Part shown: piece by piece, positions 8,871 through 17,349 of the stretch
How the letters are laid out: each line of letters opens with the position of its first letter
Numbering within the stretch: position 1 is the first letter of the stretch
NCBI GenBank assembly: GCA_937995595.1
Contig: CALKJW010000002.1
Coordinates: 58,510 to 122,509 of the forward strand
Reading direction: 5' to 3'
Source: an uncultured Phycisphaerales bacterium
Lineage (GTDB): Bacteria; Planctomycetota; Phycisphaerae; Phycisphaerales; UBA1924
Length of the DNA: 64,000 bases
The notes under the pieces: generated by a model
The model's database searches: none
The model's input: only the letters and a program-made list of their open reading frames with translations
Told to the model about the DNA's origin: nothing
Made by a program: the position numbers and the translations under genes

Positions 8871-10331
8871 ATGAGCAAACTGAGTGGAAAACAGGTGCTG
8901 GGGATGGCCACGGCGGCCGCCGCGCTGGCCTCGTTCGCGGGCCTCGCGCACGGGCAGTGCCAGACGTCGACGGGCCCGGACGTGATCGTCGGTGACATCA
9001 CGGGTCCGGAGAATCACACCAACACGGGTGCGCAGGACTCGATCTCGCTGGGCACGACCTCGTGCAACATCGGCAACGCGCAGTTGCTCTGGATCTCGAG
9101 CACGAACCAGCACCCGGTGATCGGCGGCACGTTCTACCGCTACTACGAGACGGACGGGCACGGCCGCTTCGAGCAACTCGGCCAGAGTTGGCTCAAGCAC
9201 GGGTTCTTCGCCCTCTCGCAGACGCTGTGCTGCAGCCAGTGCTCGGGCACCGACGGCACGCGCCTGGGCGTCGGCTGCTCGGACCCCTACACCGCGGCCC
9301 GCAACGGCACGCAGAGCGGTCTGGGGCCCAAGTATCAGGTGAACGCGAGCACGGGCTTCTTCGTGTACCCGCCGGCCAACCCGTCGTGGAGCGGCACGCA
9401 GGCCCGCCGCCTGCAGTTCACGACCACCGGCCTGACCGCCAGCAACAGCAACGCGATCGGCTCGGGCAACGCGGTGCGCTACGTTTCCGAGGCGCAGTAC
9501 GTGACCCCGGATGACGCGACCGCCGGCAACAAGTTCAACAACACCTCGTACCGCCTGTGCAACCTCTCGTTCAACGGTTCGAACGCGAGCGTCTCGTTCT
9601 CGGGCGGGACGGTCCGCCAGAAGTCCGCCATCGAGTGGTGGCCCACGGTGGACCCGCAGGTCCTTCAGACGACGGTGATCGTGCCCAACGGCGACTCCGG
9701 CCCCGCCGGCGGCGAGGGCAAGTTCATCGTCGCGTCGCGCGCCTACGACCTGGGCGGCGGCGTCTGGCACTACGAGTACGCGGTCTACAACCAGTGCTCG
9801 CACCGCTCGGCCGGCATGTTCGAGGTGCCGGTGCCCAGCGGCGTCGTCGTGAGCGACCTGGGCTTCAACAGCGTCGCGTACTACAACGGCGACGGTGAGG
9901 GCAATGTGAATCGCTCGAACGCCCCGTGGACGACCGATACCACCGGCAACAAGGTGCAGTGGTCCACCGAGACGCAGGCGCAGAACAACAACGCCAACGC
10001 GATCCGCTGGGGCACCATGTACAACTTCCGCTTCCGCGCCAACACATCGCCCGACGAGGGCAACGCGACCATCGGCCTGTGGCGCACGGCGGTCGGCAGC
10101 GAGCCGACGAGCGTGACCGCTCGCGTGAAACTGCCCAGCGCGCCGGTCGGCAACCCCTGCCCGGCCGACTGGGACGGCAACACCAACGTCGAGGTCGCGG
10201 ACATCTTTGCCTTCCTGAGCGACTGGTTCAACAACGATCCCGACGCGTACAACTTCGGCGGCACGCCGGGCGTGCCGGCGATCTTCGCCTACCTGGGCGA
10301 GTGGTTCGCGCACGGCGTCGGCCCCTGCTGA
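8871..10331 (+). CDS. Secreted protein with bipartite GC-type dockerin
   Basis: 486 residues from the ATG at 8871, chosen because AGAGGTGAAG lies just upstream and the first 28 residues (MSKLSGKQVLGM..ASFAGLAHG) form a signal peptide; an earlier in-frame start would bury it. The body (residues 29-425) is rich in Asn, Ser, Thr and Gly, with a few Cys pairs, and I do not recognise its domain; it looks like a secreted beta-rich protein. Residues about 430-486 hold two dockerin-like repeats: CPADWDGNTNVEVADIFAFL..WF, then PAIFAYLGEWF ending GPC. A strong terminator follows 39 bases after the stop, so it is probably a monocistronic gene. Confidence 0.88.
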   Translation: MSKLSGKQVLGMATAAAALASFAGLAHGQCQTSTGPDVIVGDITGPENHTNTGAQDSISLGTTSCNIGNAQLLWISSTNQHPVIGGTFYRYYETDGHGRFEQLGQSWLKHGFFALSQTLCCSQCSGTDGTRLGVGCSDPYTAARNGTQSGLGPKYQVNASTGFFVYPPANPSWSGTQARRLQFTTTGLTASNSNAIGSGNAVRYVSEAQYVTPDDATAGNKFNNTSYRLCNLSFNGSNASVSFSGGTVRQKSAIEWWPTVDPQVLQTTVIVPNGDSGPAGGEGKFIVASRAYDLGGGVWHYEYAVYNQCSHRSAGMFEVPVPSGVVVSDLGFNSVAYYNGDGEGNVNRSNAPWTTDTTGNKVQWSTETQAQNNNANAIRWGTMYNFRFRANTSPDEGNATIGLWRTAVGSEPTSVTARVKLPSAPVGNPCPADWDGNTNVEVADIFAFLSDWFNNDPDAYNFGGTPGVPAIFAYLGEWFAHGVGPC

Positions 10332-10369
10332 TCCGTCGCTGAACGACTCACGAACCGTCACAACGCAGA

Positions 10370-10397
10370 CCCCCGCCGGCAACGGCGGGGGTTTTTT
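10370..10397 (+). terminator. Rho-independent terminator of the dockerin gene
   Basis: An 8-bp perfect stem, CCCCCGCC (10370-10377) with GGCGGGGG (10384-10391), has a 6-nt loop and is followed by six T (10392-10397). It sits 39 nt after the stop of the dockerin gene and faces the convergent rnc gene. Confidence 0.9.
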
Positions 10398-10477
10398 GCT
10401 TCCGGGAGCGCCTTGGGCGTCTCGGCGGTGAGCCCTCGCGTCGAAGCATCACACCCGAGATCGAGTGAATGTCCGCG

Positions 10478-11215
10478 TCAGTTCGCCGCGGCGGGCTTCA
10501 CCATGCGGATCCGGCCGGCCTCGTCGCGCTCGGTGACTCCGAGTTCGATCAGCGCGGCGAGCGCGGCGGCCTGTTCGGCCTGCTTCTTGCTCGCACCCCA
10601 TGTCGACGGGAACCGGCGGCCGCCGATCTCGACGCACAACTCGAAGGCCTTGGAGTGGTCCGGCCCCTTCTCGTCGAGCACGATGTACGCCGCGGCCTCG
10701 CCGAACTGTTGCTGCGCGACCTGCTGCAGCAGCGACTTGTAGTTCTCCTGGTGGCCGCTGGCGTAGGCGTCGCGGATCACCGGCGCCAGCAGCGGACGCA
10801 GGAAAGCCCGGGCCGCTTCCAGACCCCCGTCGAGGTACACCGCCGCGACCACGGCCTCCATGATCCCCGCGGCGAGCGACTGCGGCAGTTCGCGGTGCGT
10901 CTGCATGCCCTTGCCGAGCATGATGAGGCTGTCGAGGCCGATCCGCCGCGCCATCGCCGCGCAACTGGCCCGGCTGACGACCAGCGACTTGACCTTGGTC
11001 ATCTCGCCCTCGAGCAGTTCGGGGTAGAGCGTGAAGACCTCTTCGCAGCAGATCAGCCCCAGCACGGCGTCCCCGAGAAACTCCAGTCGCTCGTTGCTGT
11101 TGAGGCGGCTGTCGGTGAGCGAGGCGTGCGTGAGCGCGGTGGCAAGGAGCGACGGGTCCGCGAAGCGATAGCCCAGGGCTTGCTGGGCCTTCTCGAGGCG
11201 TTCCTCCAGGGGCAT
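10478..11215 (-). CDS. rnc: Ribonuclease III
   Basis: 245 residues from the ATG at 11215; a GTG four codons earlier (11227) is in frame but abuts the GGAGG, so the ATG, with GGAGG 11 nt upstream, is preferred. The enzyme cuts double-stranded RNA in rRNA and mRNA processing. The signature NERLEFLGDAVLG is intact near residue 41, with the second acidic site in LAAGIMEAVVAAVYLDGG. The C-terminal 75 residues form the double-stranded RNA binding domain (NYKSLLQQ..., GASKKQAEQAAALAAL). Length is normal. It is convergent with the preceding dockerin gene and divergent from rpmH. Confidence 0.97.
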   Translation of the reverse strand: MPLEERLEKAQQALGYRFADPSLLATALTHASLTDSRLNSNERLEFLGDAVLGLICCEEVFTLYPELLEGEMTKVKSLVVSRASCAAMARRIGLDSLIMLGKGMQTHRELPQSLAAGIMEAVVAAVYLDGGLEAARAFLRPLLAPVIRDAYASGHQENYKSLLQQVAQQQFGEAAAYIVLDEKGPDHSKAFELCVEIGGRRFPSTWGASKKQAEQAAALAALIELGVTERDEAGRIRMVKPAAAN

Positions 11216-11589
11216 GCGCAGACGCACCTCCGGCCGCGACGGCCCGGCGTGCGCCCGGCCCGCCGCGCGGCCAACCTCGGTTCAGGTGCGCCTGCTCAAC
11301 AGCCGCCGCTCTCGCCGCTTATCGGACGCGGCTCGGGGGCAGATGCTCGGCCCCGCGGCGGCCGGTGAGCAATCGCTCCCGGCCCGTTCCCCGAATCCCT
11401 CGGCCGCGGGCGACAACTGCACCGCCCGAACCGCCGGCCGCGCACAGTCGGCCGCCACCCAGACTCTACCATATTTCCGGCACGCGGCACGCGGTGGAGC
11501 GGGTTTTTGTGTGGTTTCGCGCCCGCCGGGGGGTCCGCGCCTAGCATCGCGGCCCACGCCCGAGCGGGGCGGCTTTGGAGATCGACGCC
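11216..11589. other. Divergent intergenic region between rnc and rpmH
   Basis: About 370 bases with no gene seen. A TAGCAT hexamer at 11542-11547 resembles the -10 of rnpB in this window and could start the rpmH transcript with a leader of about 35-40 nt containing GGAG (11576-11579). On the minus strand TATGGTAGAGT near 11461-11471 is a candidate -10 for rnc. No -35 consensus is obvious for either. Confidence 0.45.
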
Positions 11590-11742
11590 ATGGGTATGCA
11601 CTACGAGAAGCGGATCAGCCGCATCAAGCGGAAGCGCAAGTGCGGGTTCCGCGCGCGGATGAAGACCAAGGCCGGCCGCAAGATCATGAACGCCAAGCGC
11701 CGCGCCGGTCGGTCGCTCAACGTCGCCGACAAGATGCAGTGA
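11590..11742 (+). CDS. rpmH: Large ribosomal subunit protein bL34
   Basis: A 50-residue gene. The core GFRARMKTKAGRKIMNAKRR is the bL34 signature, preceded by the basic RIKRKRK stretch and followed by AGRSL. The protein is a small basic component of the 50S subunit. The start at 11590 has GGAG 10 nt upstream. In most bacteria rpmH is followed by rnpA near dnaA. Here an HD-GYP gene follows convergently and neither rnpA nor dnaA is present. The N-terminus (MGMHYEKRISRI) differs from the usual MKRTFQPS start. Confidence 0.93.
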   Translation: MGMHYEKRISRIKRKRKCGFRARMKTKAGRKIMNAKRRAGRSLNVADKMQ

Positions 11743-11763
11743 GCGTCCGGGTCCCCGCGCCGA

Positions 11764-12426
11764 TCAGTCGATCGGGGACGCGGCGGCCGCGCCGGGCGGG
11801 CGGACGCCGAACGGCTCCGGCTCCGATCGGTCGTTGAAGTACTCGAGTATCCAGTTCAGCCGACCTTGTCGGAACAGCGCGACGAACGCGTCCGCGCACT
11901 GGACGCAGTAGCGCGTGCCGCGCCCGCGCTCGATCTCCGCCAGGGCGTTCTCCGCGTTGGCGGGCCCGACCGAATCGCGGTACGGCCGGGCGCTGGTCAT
12001 GGCGTCGAACGCGTCGATGACGGCGAACGACCGCGCGCTCATCGGGATCGCCGCGCCGACGAGGCCGTCGGGGTAGCCGCGACCGTCGATCCGCTCGTGG
12101 TGCCACCGCACAAGTTCGAGCGCGAGCGGGTCGTCGATGCCCGCCTGGTGCAGCCGCCGCTCGCCCCAGACGGTGTGGCGCCGCATGACGTCCCACTCCT
12201 GCTCGCTCAGCGGGCCCGGCTTTTTCAGGACCGAGTCGGGCACGTCGAGTTTTCCCACGTCGTGCAACGCCGCGGCGACGGTCCAGCGCTCCACCATCGC
12301 GGCACCGACCCCGAAGTGTTCCGCCATGGCGCGCGCGTAAAGCGCGACCCGCCATGTGTGCGCGGCGGTGACGCCGTCCTTGCGTTCGAGGCCGTGCACC
12401 AGCGTGTGGACCGCGGCGAGGTTCAT
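11764..12426 (-). CDS. HD-GYP domain protein (probable cyclic di-GMP phosphodiesterase)
   Basis: 220 residues. It shows the HD pair in [12 protein letters not shown] and the GYP signature in [14 protein letters not shown], plus [17 protein letters not shown], all diagnostic of HD-GYP phosphodiesterases that hydrolyse cyclic di-GMP. There is no receiver or membrane domain, so it appears to be a stand-alone cytoplasmic catalytic unit. The start ATG at 12426 overlaps the lipA stop (ATGA), so the two are translationally coupled. The in-frame extension upstream of this ATG only runs through lipA in another frame. The exopolysaccharide island lies just beyond lipA, which makes a cyclic di-GMP link plausible but unproven. 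Confidence 0.93.
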   Translation of the reverse strand: MNLAAVHTLVHGLERKDGVTAAHTWRVALYARAMAEHFGVGAAMVERWTVAAALHDVGKLDVPDSVLKKPGPLSEQEWDVMRRHTVWGERRLHQAGIDDPLALELVRWHHERIDGRGYPDGLVGAAIPMSARSFAVIDAFDAMTSARPYRDSVGPANAENALAEIERGRGTRYCVQCADAFVALFRQGRLNWILEYFNDRSEPEPFGVRPPGAAAASPID

Positions 12427-13541
12427 CGGGTCGTGCGGCGCGTGCGCTCGGCCTCGATCGTGCTCAGCACGTCGGCCTGATGGTCGGCGTGGTAACTGGA
12501 GCGCACGAGCGGGCCGCTCTCGACGACCTTGAAGCCCGACGCGAGCCCGGCGGACTTGAACGCCGCGAACTGCTCGGGCGTGACCCACCGGTCGACCGGC
12601 AGGTGGTTGCGCGTGGGCTGAAGGTACTGGCCGATGGTGAGGATGTCGCACGCGTCCGTGGCGCCGCCGGGCCCGGGCGCGGCGGTCGCGGCCTGCACGT
12701 GCCGCATGAGTTCGAACACTTCGTCGTCGCGCTCGCCGATGCCGACCATGATGCCGGTCTTGGCGACCATGCCCGCGGCCTTGACGCGGCGCAGGAGTTC
12801 GACCGAGCGGTCGAACTTGGCGCTCGGACGCACCGCGGGGTACATGCGGCGGACGGTCTCGAGGTTGTGGTTGATGATGTGCGGGCGCGCGTCGATCACC
12901 TGCTGCAGCGCGTCGGCGTCGCCCTCGAAGTCCGGGATCAGCACCTCGATCGACATGCCGGGGCACGCCTCGCGCGAGCGGGCGATCGTCTCGGCCCAGA
13001 TGGCCGCGCCCCCGTCGGGCAGTTCGTCACGGTTCACGCTGGTGATGACGACGTGGCGCAGGTTCGCGCCCTCGAACATCAGACGCAGACTCTCGGCGAC
13101 GCGCCGCGGCTCGTCGCGGTCGAGCGTGGCCGGGCGGCCGGTCTTGACGTTGCAGAACCCGCACGCCCGCGTGCAGGTGTCGCCCAGAATCATGATCGTC
13201 GCGACGCCGCGCGCCCAGCATTCCCCCATATTAGGGCATCCGGCCTCTTGGCAGACCGTGTGCAGGCGATGACCGTCAACAATATCCCTCAATCTGGCGT
13301 AGCCCGGCCCCCCGGGTACCTTGGCGCGAAGCCACGCGGGCTTCTTCTTGGTGGCGAGTTGCTGCGCATCCCCATGCAGGTTGTTGAGGATCAGCCCGGT
13401 CAGACTGATCAGAGGAGCATCAACCCTCTTGAGGGGGTCTCCGCCGAGCGGTCGCGGGTGACGGGCGATTGTCCGCGCCAGCCCGGCATCCTGCGCCTGC
13501 GCGTTGGTGGTGGACGGCTTGCTCGCGAGGGGCGGGTTCAT
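12423..13541 (-). CDS. lipA: Lipoyl synthase
   Basis: 372 residues. A radical SAM enzyme that inserts two sulfurs into octanoyl groups on lipoyl domains. The auxiliary cluster motif [12 protein letters not shown] and the radical SAM motif CTRACGFC are intact, and the family-typical RSSYHA is near the C-terminus. It is about 50 residues longer than usual owing to an N-terminal extension ([18 protein letters not shown]...). The ATG at 13541 has no Shine-Dalgarno sequence; a CATAGT hexamer lies 6 nt upstream, suggesting a leaderless transcript. It is first in a two-gene unit with the HD-GYP gene. Confidence 0.97.
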   Translation of the reverse strand: MNPPLASKPSTTNAQAQDAGLARTIARHPRPLGGDPLKRVDAPLISLTGLILNNLHGDAQQLATKKKPAWLRAKVPGGPGYARLRDIVDGHRLHTVCQEAGCPNMGECWARGVATIMILGDTCTRACGFCNVKTGRPATLDRDEPRRVAESLRLMFEGANLRHVVITSVNRDELPDGGAAIWAETIARSREACPGMSIEVLIPDFEGDADALQQVIDARPHIINHNLETVRRMYPAVRPSAKFDRSVELLRRVKAAGMVAKTGIMVGIGERDDEVFELMRHVQAATAAPGPGGATDACDILTIGQYLQPTRNHLPVDRWVTPEQFAAFKSAGLASGFKVVESGPLVRSSYHADHQADVLSTIEAERTRRTTR

Positions 13542-13547
13542 GCGGCG

Positions 13548-13553
13548 ACTATG
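13548..13553 (-). promoter_or_regulatory. Candidate -10 element of lipA (leaderless)
   Basis: On the minus strand CATAGT ends 6 nt before the lipA ATG. Transcription would start at or next to the start codon. No -35 consensus is visible. Confidence 0.45.
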
Positions 13554-13770
13554 AACAGTAGGTCGGACGTTGCCGTACGGCGGGTGGTCCGGCGCGATTT
13601 GTCCTCAGGTCGGCCAATCACCGCCGCGAAGCGATGAACAACCACGCGCGAGAACTGCGCCAACCCCGATTGAAGTGCCGATAAACAACGCCCGATCAGG
13701 CAGTTGGCCGAAATGCCCGCACGCGGTCAGGTCCCGCGGCATTCAGAACACCTCCCGAAGGAGCGAGTCT

Positions 13771-15288
13771 GTGGAGAAGCACGCCCGAGCAGTTGTGAAG
13801 ACCCGTCGGCCCATGCGAGCGCTGTTGACCGCGGCCGGCCTGGCCGTCGCAGCCATGGGCCTGACCGGGTGCGAGATCGACTCGTACTTCGACCCCTCGG
13901 TGATCGGCCGCTGGGAGCACACGCCGACGATCATGCCGATCCAGACCCGGCTGGCGAGCATCGAGGACGACACGGGCGAGTACGTGCAGGCGACCCCGGT
14001 GCAGCCGGGCGACCTTGTGCCGGACGCCGACGAACACCGGTTCTCGCCGGGCGACGTGCTGGAGATCCGCATCCGCGACTTCTTCCAGTTGCAGACCGAG
14101 GAGCGCTTCGAGCGGCTCATCGACCGCACCGGCTACATCGACCTGACCCGGCTCGGCTCGCTGAAGGTCGAGGGCAAGACGATCGCGCAGACGCGCGAGT
14201 TGATCGAGGACGCGATCCGCGCGGCGCGGATTCAGGAGAACCCGGTGGTGTCGGTGACGCCGCTGCAACTGCGCCGGCAGACGTTTTCGATGCTCGGCGC
14301 GGTCGCCAACCCGGGCCAGTACTACATCGCGTCGCGTGACTACCGCCTGCTGGAGGGCATCACCGCCGCGGGCGGGATTAACGAGACGATCCCGAGCATC
14401 TTCGTGATCCGGCAGGAGTACGTCGGCGCGACCCCGCCGGGCGTGACGCGTCCGACGCGCGAGCGCTCGCGCCGCTGGCAGGAGCAGCCGCAACCCTCCG
14501 ACCAGACCGAGGGGCAGAACCTGATCGACCTGATCGACGACCTGACCAAGCCGGCGCCAGCGGTGGTGGGTCACCGCGACCTAGCCGCGGCCGCGCCGGT
14601 GCGCAACGCCGCTCGCCAGCAGCCCCCGATCGACATCCCCGACTCAACGACCCGACCGGCCGCGCGCCCCGACGAACCCGTACCCGCGCGTTCCAACTGG
14701 CAGTTCGTCGATGGCAGGTGGGTGCAGAACGGCGCGGCGGCGGGCGTTCCCGAGGGCGCGGACCCGCTGGCCGCGACGGGCGGCGAGCCGCAGGTCGTGC
14801 AACGGGTGATCGAGGTGCCGGTTGCCCCCCTGCTGGCCGGACAGGCGGACGTGAACATCGTGCTCCGACCCGCCGACGTGGTACGGGTGCCGCCGCCGAA
14901 GTCGGGCCTGGTGTACATCAACGGATCGGTGAGCCGCCCCGGCCCCTACGGCCTGCCGACCGACGGCAAACTCACGCTGCTGCGGGCCCTGACCTCCGCG
15001 GGCGGTCTGAACGGCCTGGCCATCCCCGAGCGCGTCGACCTGACGCGCGTGGTCGGCAAAGACCGTCAGGCGACGATCCGACTGAATCTCCGGGCGATCG
15101 CCGAGCAGACCCAACCCGACATCTACCTGAAGCCGGACGACATGATCAACGTCGGCACGAACTTCTGGGCCTACCCGCTGGCGATTATCCGCGGCGGTTT
15201 CCGGGCTTCGTACGGGTTTGGCTTCATTCTCGACCGCAACTTCGCCGGCGACGTCTTCGGTACCGACCGCGCCTTGAGCAACCGCTGA
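13771..15288 (+). CDS. Polysaccharide export lipoprotein (Wza/Poly_export, SLBB domains)
   Basis: 505 residues from a GTG at 13771 with AAGGAG 7 nt upstream. The first 33 residues form a lipoprotein signal ending LTGC (lipid-modified Cys at 34). Residues about 90-200 are a Poly_export domain (FSPGDVLEIRIRDFFQL...DRTGYIDLTRLGSLKVEG), followed by an SLBB domain (FSMLGAVANPGQYYIASRDYRLLEGITAAGGI). A Pro-rich low-complexity linker is followed by a second SLBB domain (VYINGSVSRPGPYGL..LTLLRALTSAGGL). Such proteins form the outer-membrane channel for capsule or exopolysaccharide. It is the first gene of the co-directional exosortase island. Confidence 0.92.
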   Translation: MEKHARAVVKTRRPMRALLTAAGLAVAAMGLTGCEIDSYFDPSVIGRWEHTPTIMPIQTRLASIEDDTGEYVQATPVQPGDLVPDADEHRFSPGDVLEIRIRDFFQLQTEERFERLIDRTGYIDLTRLGSLKVEGKTIAQTRELIEDAIRAARIQENPVVSVTPLQLRRQTFSMLGAVANPGQYYIASRDYRLLEGITAAGGINETIPSIFVIRQEYVGATPPGVTRPTRERSRRWQEQPQPSDQTEGQNLIDLIDDLTKPAPAVVGHRDLAAAAPVRNAARQQPPIDIPDSTTRPAARPDEPVPARSNWQFVDGRWVQNGAAAGVPEGADPLAATGGEPQVVQRVIEVPVAPLLAGQADVNIVLRPADVVRVPPPKSGLVYINGSVSRPGPYGLPTDGKLTLLRALTSAGGLNGLAIPERVDLTRVVGKDRQATIRLNLRAIAEQTQPDIYLKPDDMINVGTNFWAYPLAIIRGGFRASYGFGFILDRNFAGDVFGTDRALSNR

Positions 15289-15448
15289 TCCGGCACGGGC
15301 ACGTCTTGGGTTGCCCGTCGCACCCCGCAGAGATTGCGCCGACGGAACCGAACACCTTGCTGAAGCCGCGAACCGGGCCTGCCGATGGGCGTAGAAGGCT
15401 CGCGGCTGTGCCGCGCGCGGTCCGCGAAGTGCGAAGAATGGAGCCTCC

Positions 15449-16393
15449 GTGTCCAGCGTGACGACCAGCACAGGCCGCGTCCCCGGCATCGATGCCGCGT
15501 CGGATGCGCCGCGCACGCTGGCGGAGAGCCTGCAGGACCACGGCGTGCTGGCGCGGGTGGCGCTGCTCGCGGGGGCGATCGTCTTTCTGTTCTGGAACTG
15601 GTTCCGCTCCCAGCACGAGCACTCGTGGGGCAACGGCGACTGGTCGCACGCGTACATGGTGCCGCTGATCAGCGCGTACCTTCTCTGGCAGGTGCGGCAG
15701 GAGTTTGACGCGGCACGCAAGAGCGTCTTCTGGCCCGGCCTTGTGCCCGTCCTGATGGGCGTGTGGTGCCACGTGTTCTTCACCGTGGGCATCCCCAACC
15801 ACCTCGGGCAGGGGCTGTCGCTGATCCTGACGGTCTTCGGTGTGGCGCTGCTGCTGCTTGGGCCCGCGGCGATGCGGTCGCTGTTCCTGCCGATCGGCTA
15901 CCTGTTCTTCGCCATCACACTCCCGCAGCAGGTGATGATCCGCATCACGTTCCCGTTGCAGCAGATCGCCGCGGAGGGCGCGTGGGTGCTGCTGCGGATG
16001 CTGGGCGTGCAGGCGGACCTGGTGGGGAACACCATCCACGTGCTGAACACCAGGACGCTGGTCACGACGCCGCTGGACGTGGCGCAGGCGTGCTCGGGCA
16101 TGCGGATGCTGATCGCGTTCATCGCGCTGGGCACGGCGGTGGGGCTGGTGGCCTCGCGGATGTGGTGGAAGCGGGTCGCGCTGATCGCGCTGGGCGTCCC
16201 GGTCGCGCTGGGGCTGAACATGATCCGCGTCGCGGTGCTGGGCGTCCTGAGCCTGTGGGACGCGGACCTGAGCCAGGGCGAGGCGCACACGTTCATCGGG
16301 ACGGTGCTGCTGGTGCCGGGGTTCTTCATCTACATGGGCGTCGTGTGGGCGCTGAACCGGGCGGTGCCCGAGCGACAGGGGGCTGCGGCATGA
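15449..16393 (+). CDS. Exosortase (EpsH-like transpeptidase)
   Basis: 314 residues from a GTG at 15449 with GGAG 5 nt upstream. It is a polytopic inner-membrane protein with about eight hydrophobic segments. The family's catalytic residues are all visible: Cys215 in VAQACSGMRML, Arg260 in LNMIRVAVLG and His280 in GEAHTFIG. Exosortases cleave C-terminal sorting signals and are thought to transfer proteins to a surface carrier. Its stop overlaps the ATG of the EpsI-family gene (ATGA). No protein in this window ends in a PEP-CTERM-type tripartite signal, so the substrates must be elsewhere. Confidence 0.95.
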   Translation: MSSVTTSTGRVPGIDAASDAPRTLAESLQDHGVLARVALLAGAIVFLFWNWFRSQHEHSWGNGDWSHAYMVPLISAYLLWQVRQEFDAARKSVFWPGLVPVLMGVWCHVFFTVGIPNHLGQGLSLILTVFGVALLLLGPAAMRSLFLPIGYLFFAITLPQQVMIRITFPLQQIAAEGAWVLLRMLGVQADLVGNTIHVLNTRTLVTTPLDVAQACSGMRMLIAFIALGTAVGLVASRMWWKRVALIALGVPVALGLNMIRVAVLGVLSLWDADLSQGEAHTFIGTVLLVPGFFIYMGVVWALNRAVPERQGAAA

Positions 16394-17286
16394 CACGGCG
16401 CGGCTCGGCGGACATGCTCGCGTTTCTCGTGTGCCTGTCGGTGCTGCTGGGCGCGGCGGTGGGGTTCCGCGGCGCGGTGGGCGCGCTGAAGATCTACCTG
16501 CGCAAACTCCCGATCGAGTCGGACCTGCGCCTGCAGTCGCTCCCGCACCAGACGGACACGTGGGTGCGCCTGACCGACAAGGTCGAGAAGGCCGAGATGC
16601 TCGAGGAACTGGGCACGCAGAACTACATCACGCGGTTCTGGGTCCGGAGGCACGACCAGGGCAACCCGGCGGCGCCCGTGCTCGAGATGCACGCGGCGTA
16701 CTACACGGGCATGATCGACACCGTGCCGCACGTGCCCGAGCGGTGCCTGGTCGGCGGCGGGTTCACCATCGCGACCGGCACGCGGTCGCTGCCGCTGCAC
16801 ATCGACCTCTCGGGCTGGACGCCCGAGCCGGACTCGCCCGGCGTGTACTCGCGGCCCTCGTACGCGACGCGCGACGCGGTGCAGCCCGACGGGACGGTGC
16901 GCAAGGTCGGCGTGCGGGCGCGGGTGCGACTGCCGCGGGGGATCGAGGACCTGGCCCTCCGGGCGACGCAGTTCATGGAGCCGCAGACGGGCCGGACGAT
17001 GTGGGCGGGGTACTTCTTCATCGCCAACGGGGGCATCGCGCACAGCGCCGAGGACGTGCGGCGCCTGGCGTTCGACCTCCGCGCCGACTACGCGTACTAC
17101 ATGAAGATCCAGTTCTCCGGGCGGTACGAGAGCGCCGAGGCGCTCGCGGCCGACGCCCAGAGCCTGCTGAACGAGCTGCTGCCGGACCTGTTGCTGTGCG
17201 TGCCGGACTGGGTCGAGGTCGAGCGCGGGGAGTACCCGCCGGACAACCCGCGCCGCCGGCAGGCGGGAGCGGACAACAGAGGGTGA
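16390..17286 (+). CDS. Exosortase-associated EpsI family protein
   Basis: 298 residues, starting at the ATG that overlaps the exosortase stop. An N-terminal signal anchor (residues about 8-30) is followed by a periplasmic domain. LPIESDLRLQSLP..TDTWV, YYTGMIDTVPHVPERCLVGGG and the late MWAGYFFIANG segment fit the EpsI/methanolan-biosynthesis family that accompanies exosortases, with the CxxGxG-like RCLVGGG motif. In many exosortase loci this domain is fused to the exosortase; here it is separate and coupled. Its biochemical role is not established. Confidence 0.85.
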   Translation: MTRRGSADMLAFLVCLSVLLGAAVGFRGAVGALKIYLRKLPIESDLRLQSLPHQTDTWVRLTDKVEKAEMLEELGTQNYITRFWVRRHDQGNPAAPVLEMHAAYYTGMIDTVPHVPERCLVGGGFTIATGTRSLPLHIDLSGWTPEPDSPGVYSRPSYATRDAVQPDGTVRKVGVRARVRLPRGIEDLALRATQFMEPQTGRTMWAGYFFIANGGIAHSAEDVRRLAFDLRADYAYYMKIQFSGRYESAEALAADAQSLLNELLPDLLLCVPDWVEVERGEYPPDNPRRRQAGADNRG

Positions 17287-17349
17287 GACGAGACGCGCCG
17301 CGCGGGGGCGAGCCCCGCGCCGCGGCGACGAACACGGAAGGGAACGGCC

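Noticed and set aside
13570..13770. An N-terminal extension of the export lipoprotein from an earlier start codon
   Set aside because: It would put 67 residues before the lipoprotein signal; the GTG at 13771 has a well-spaced AAGGAG and a clean lipobox.
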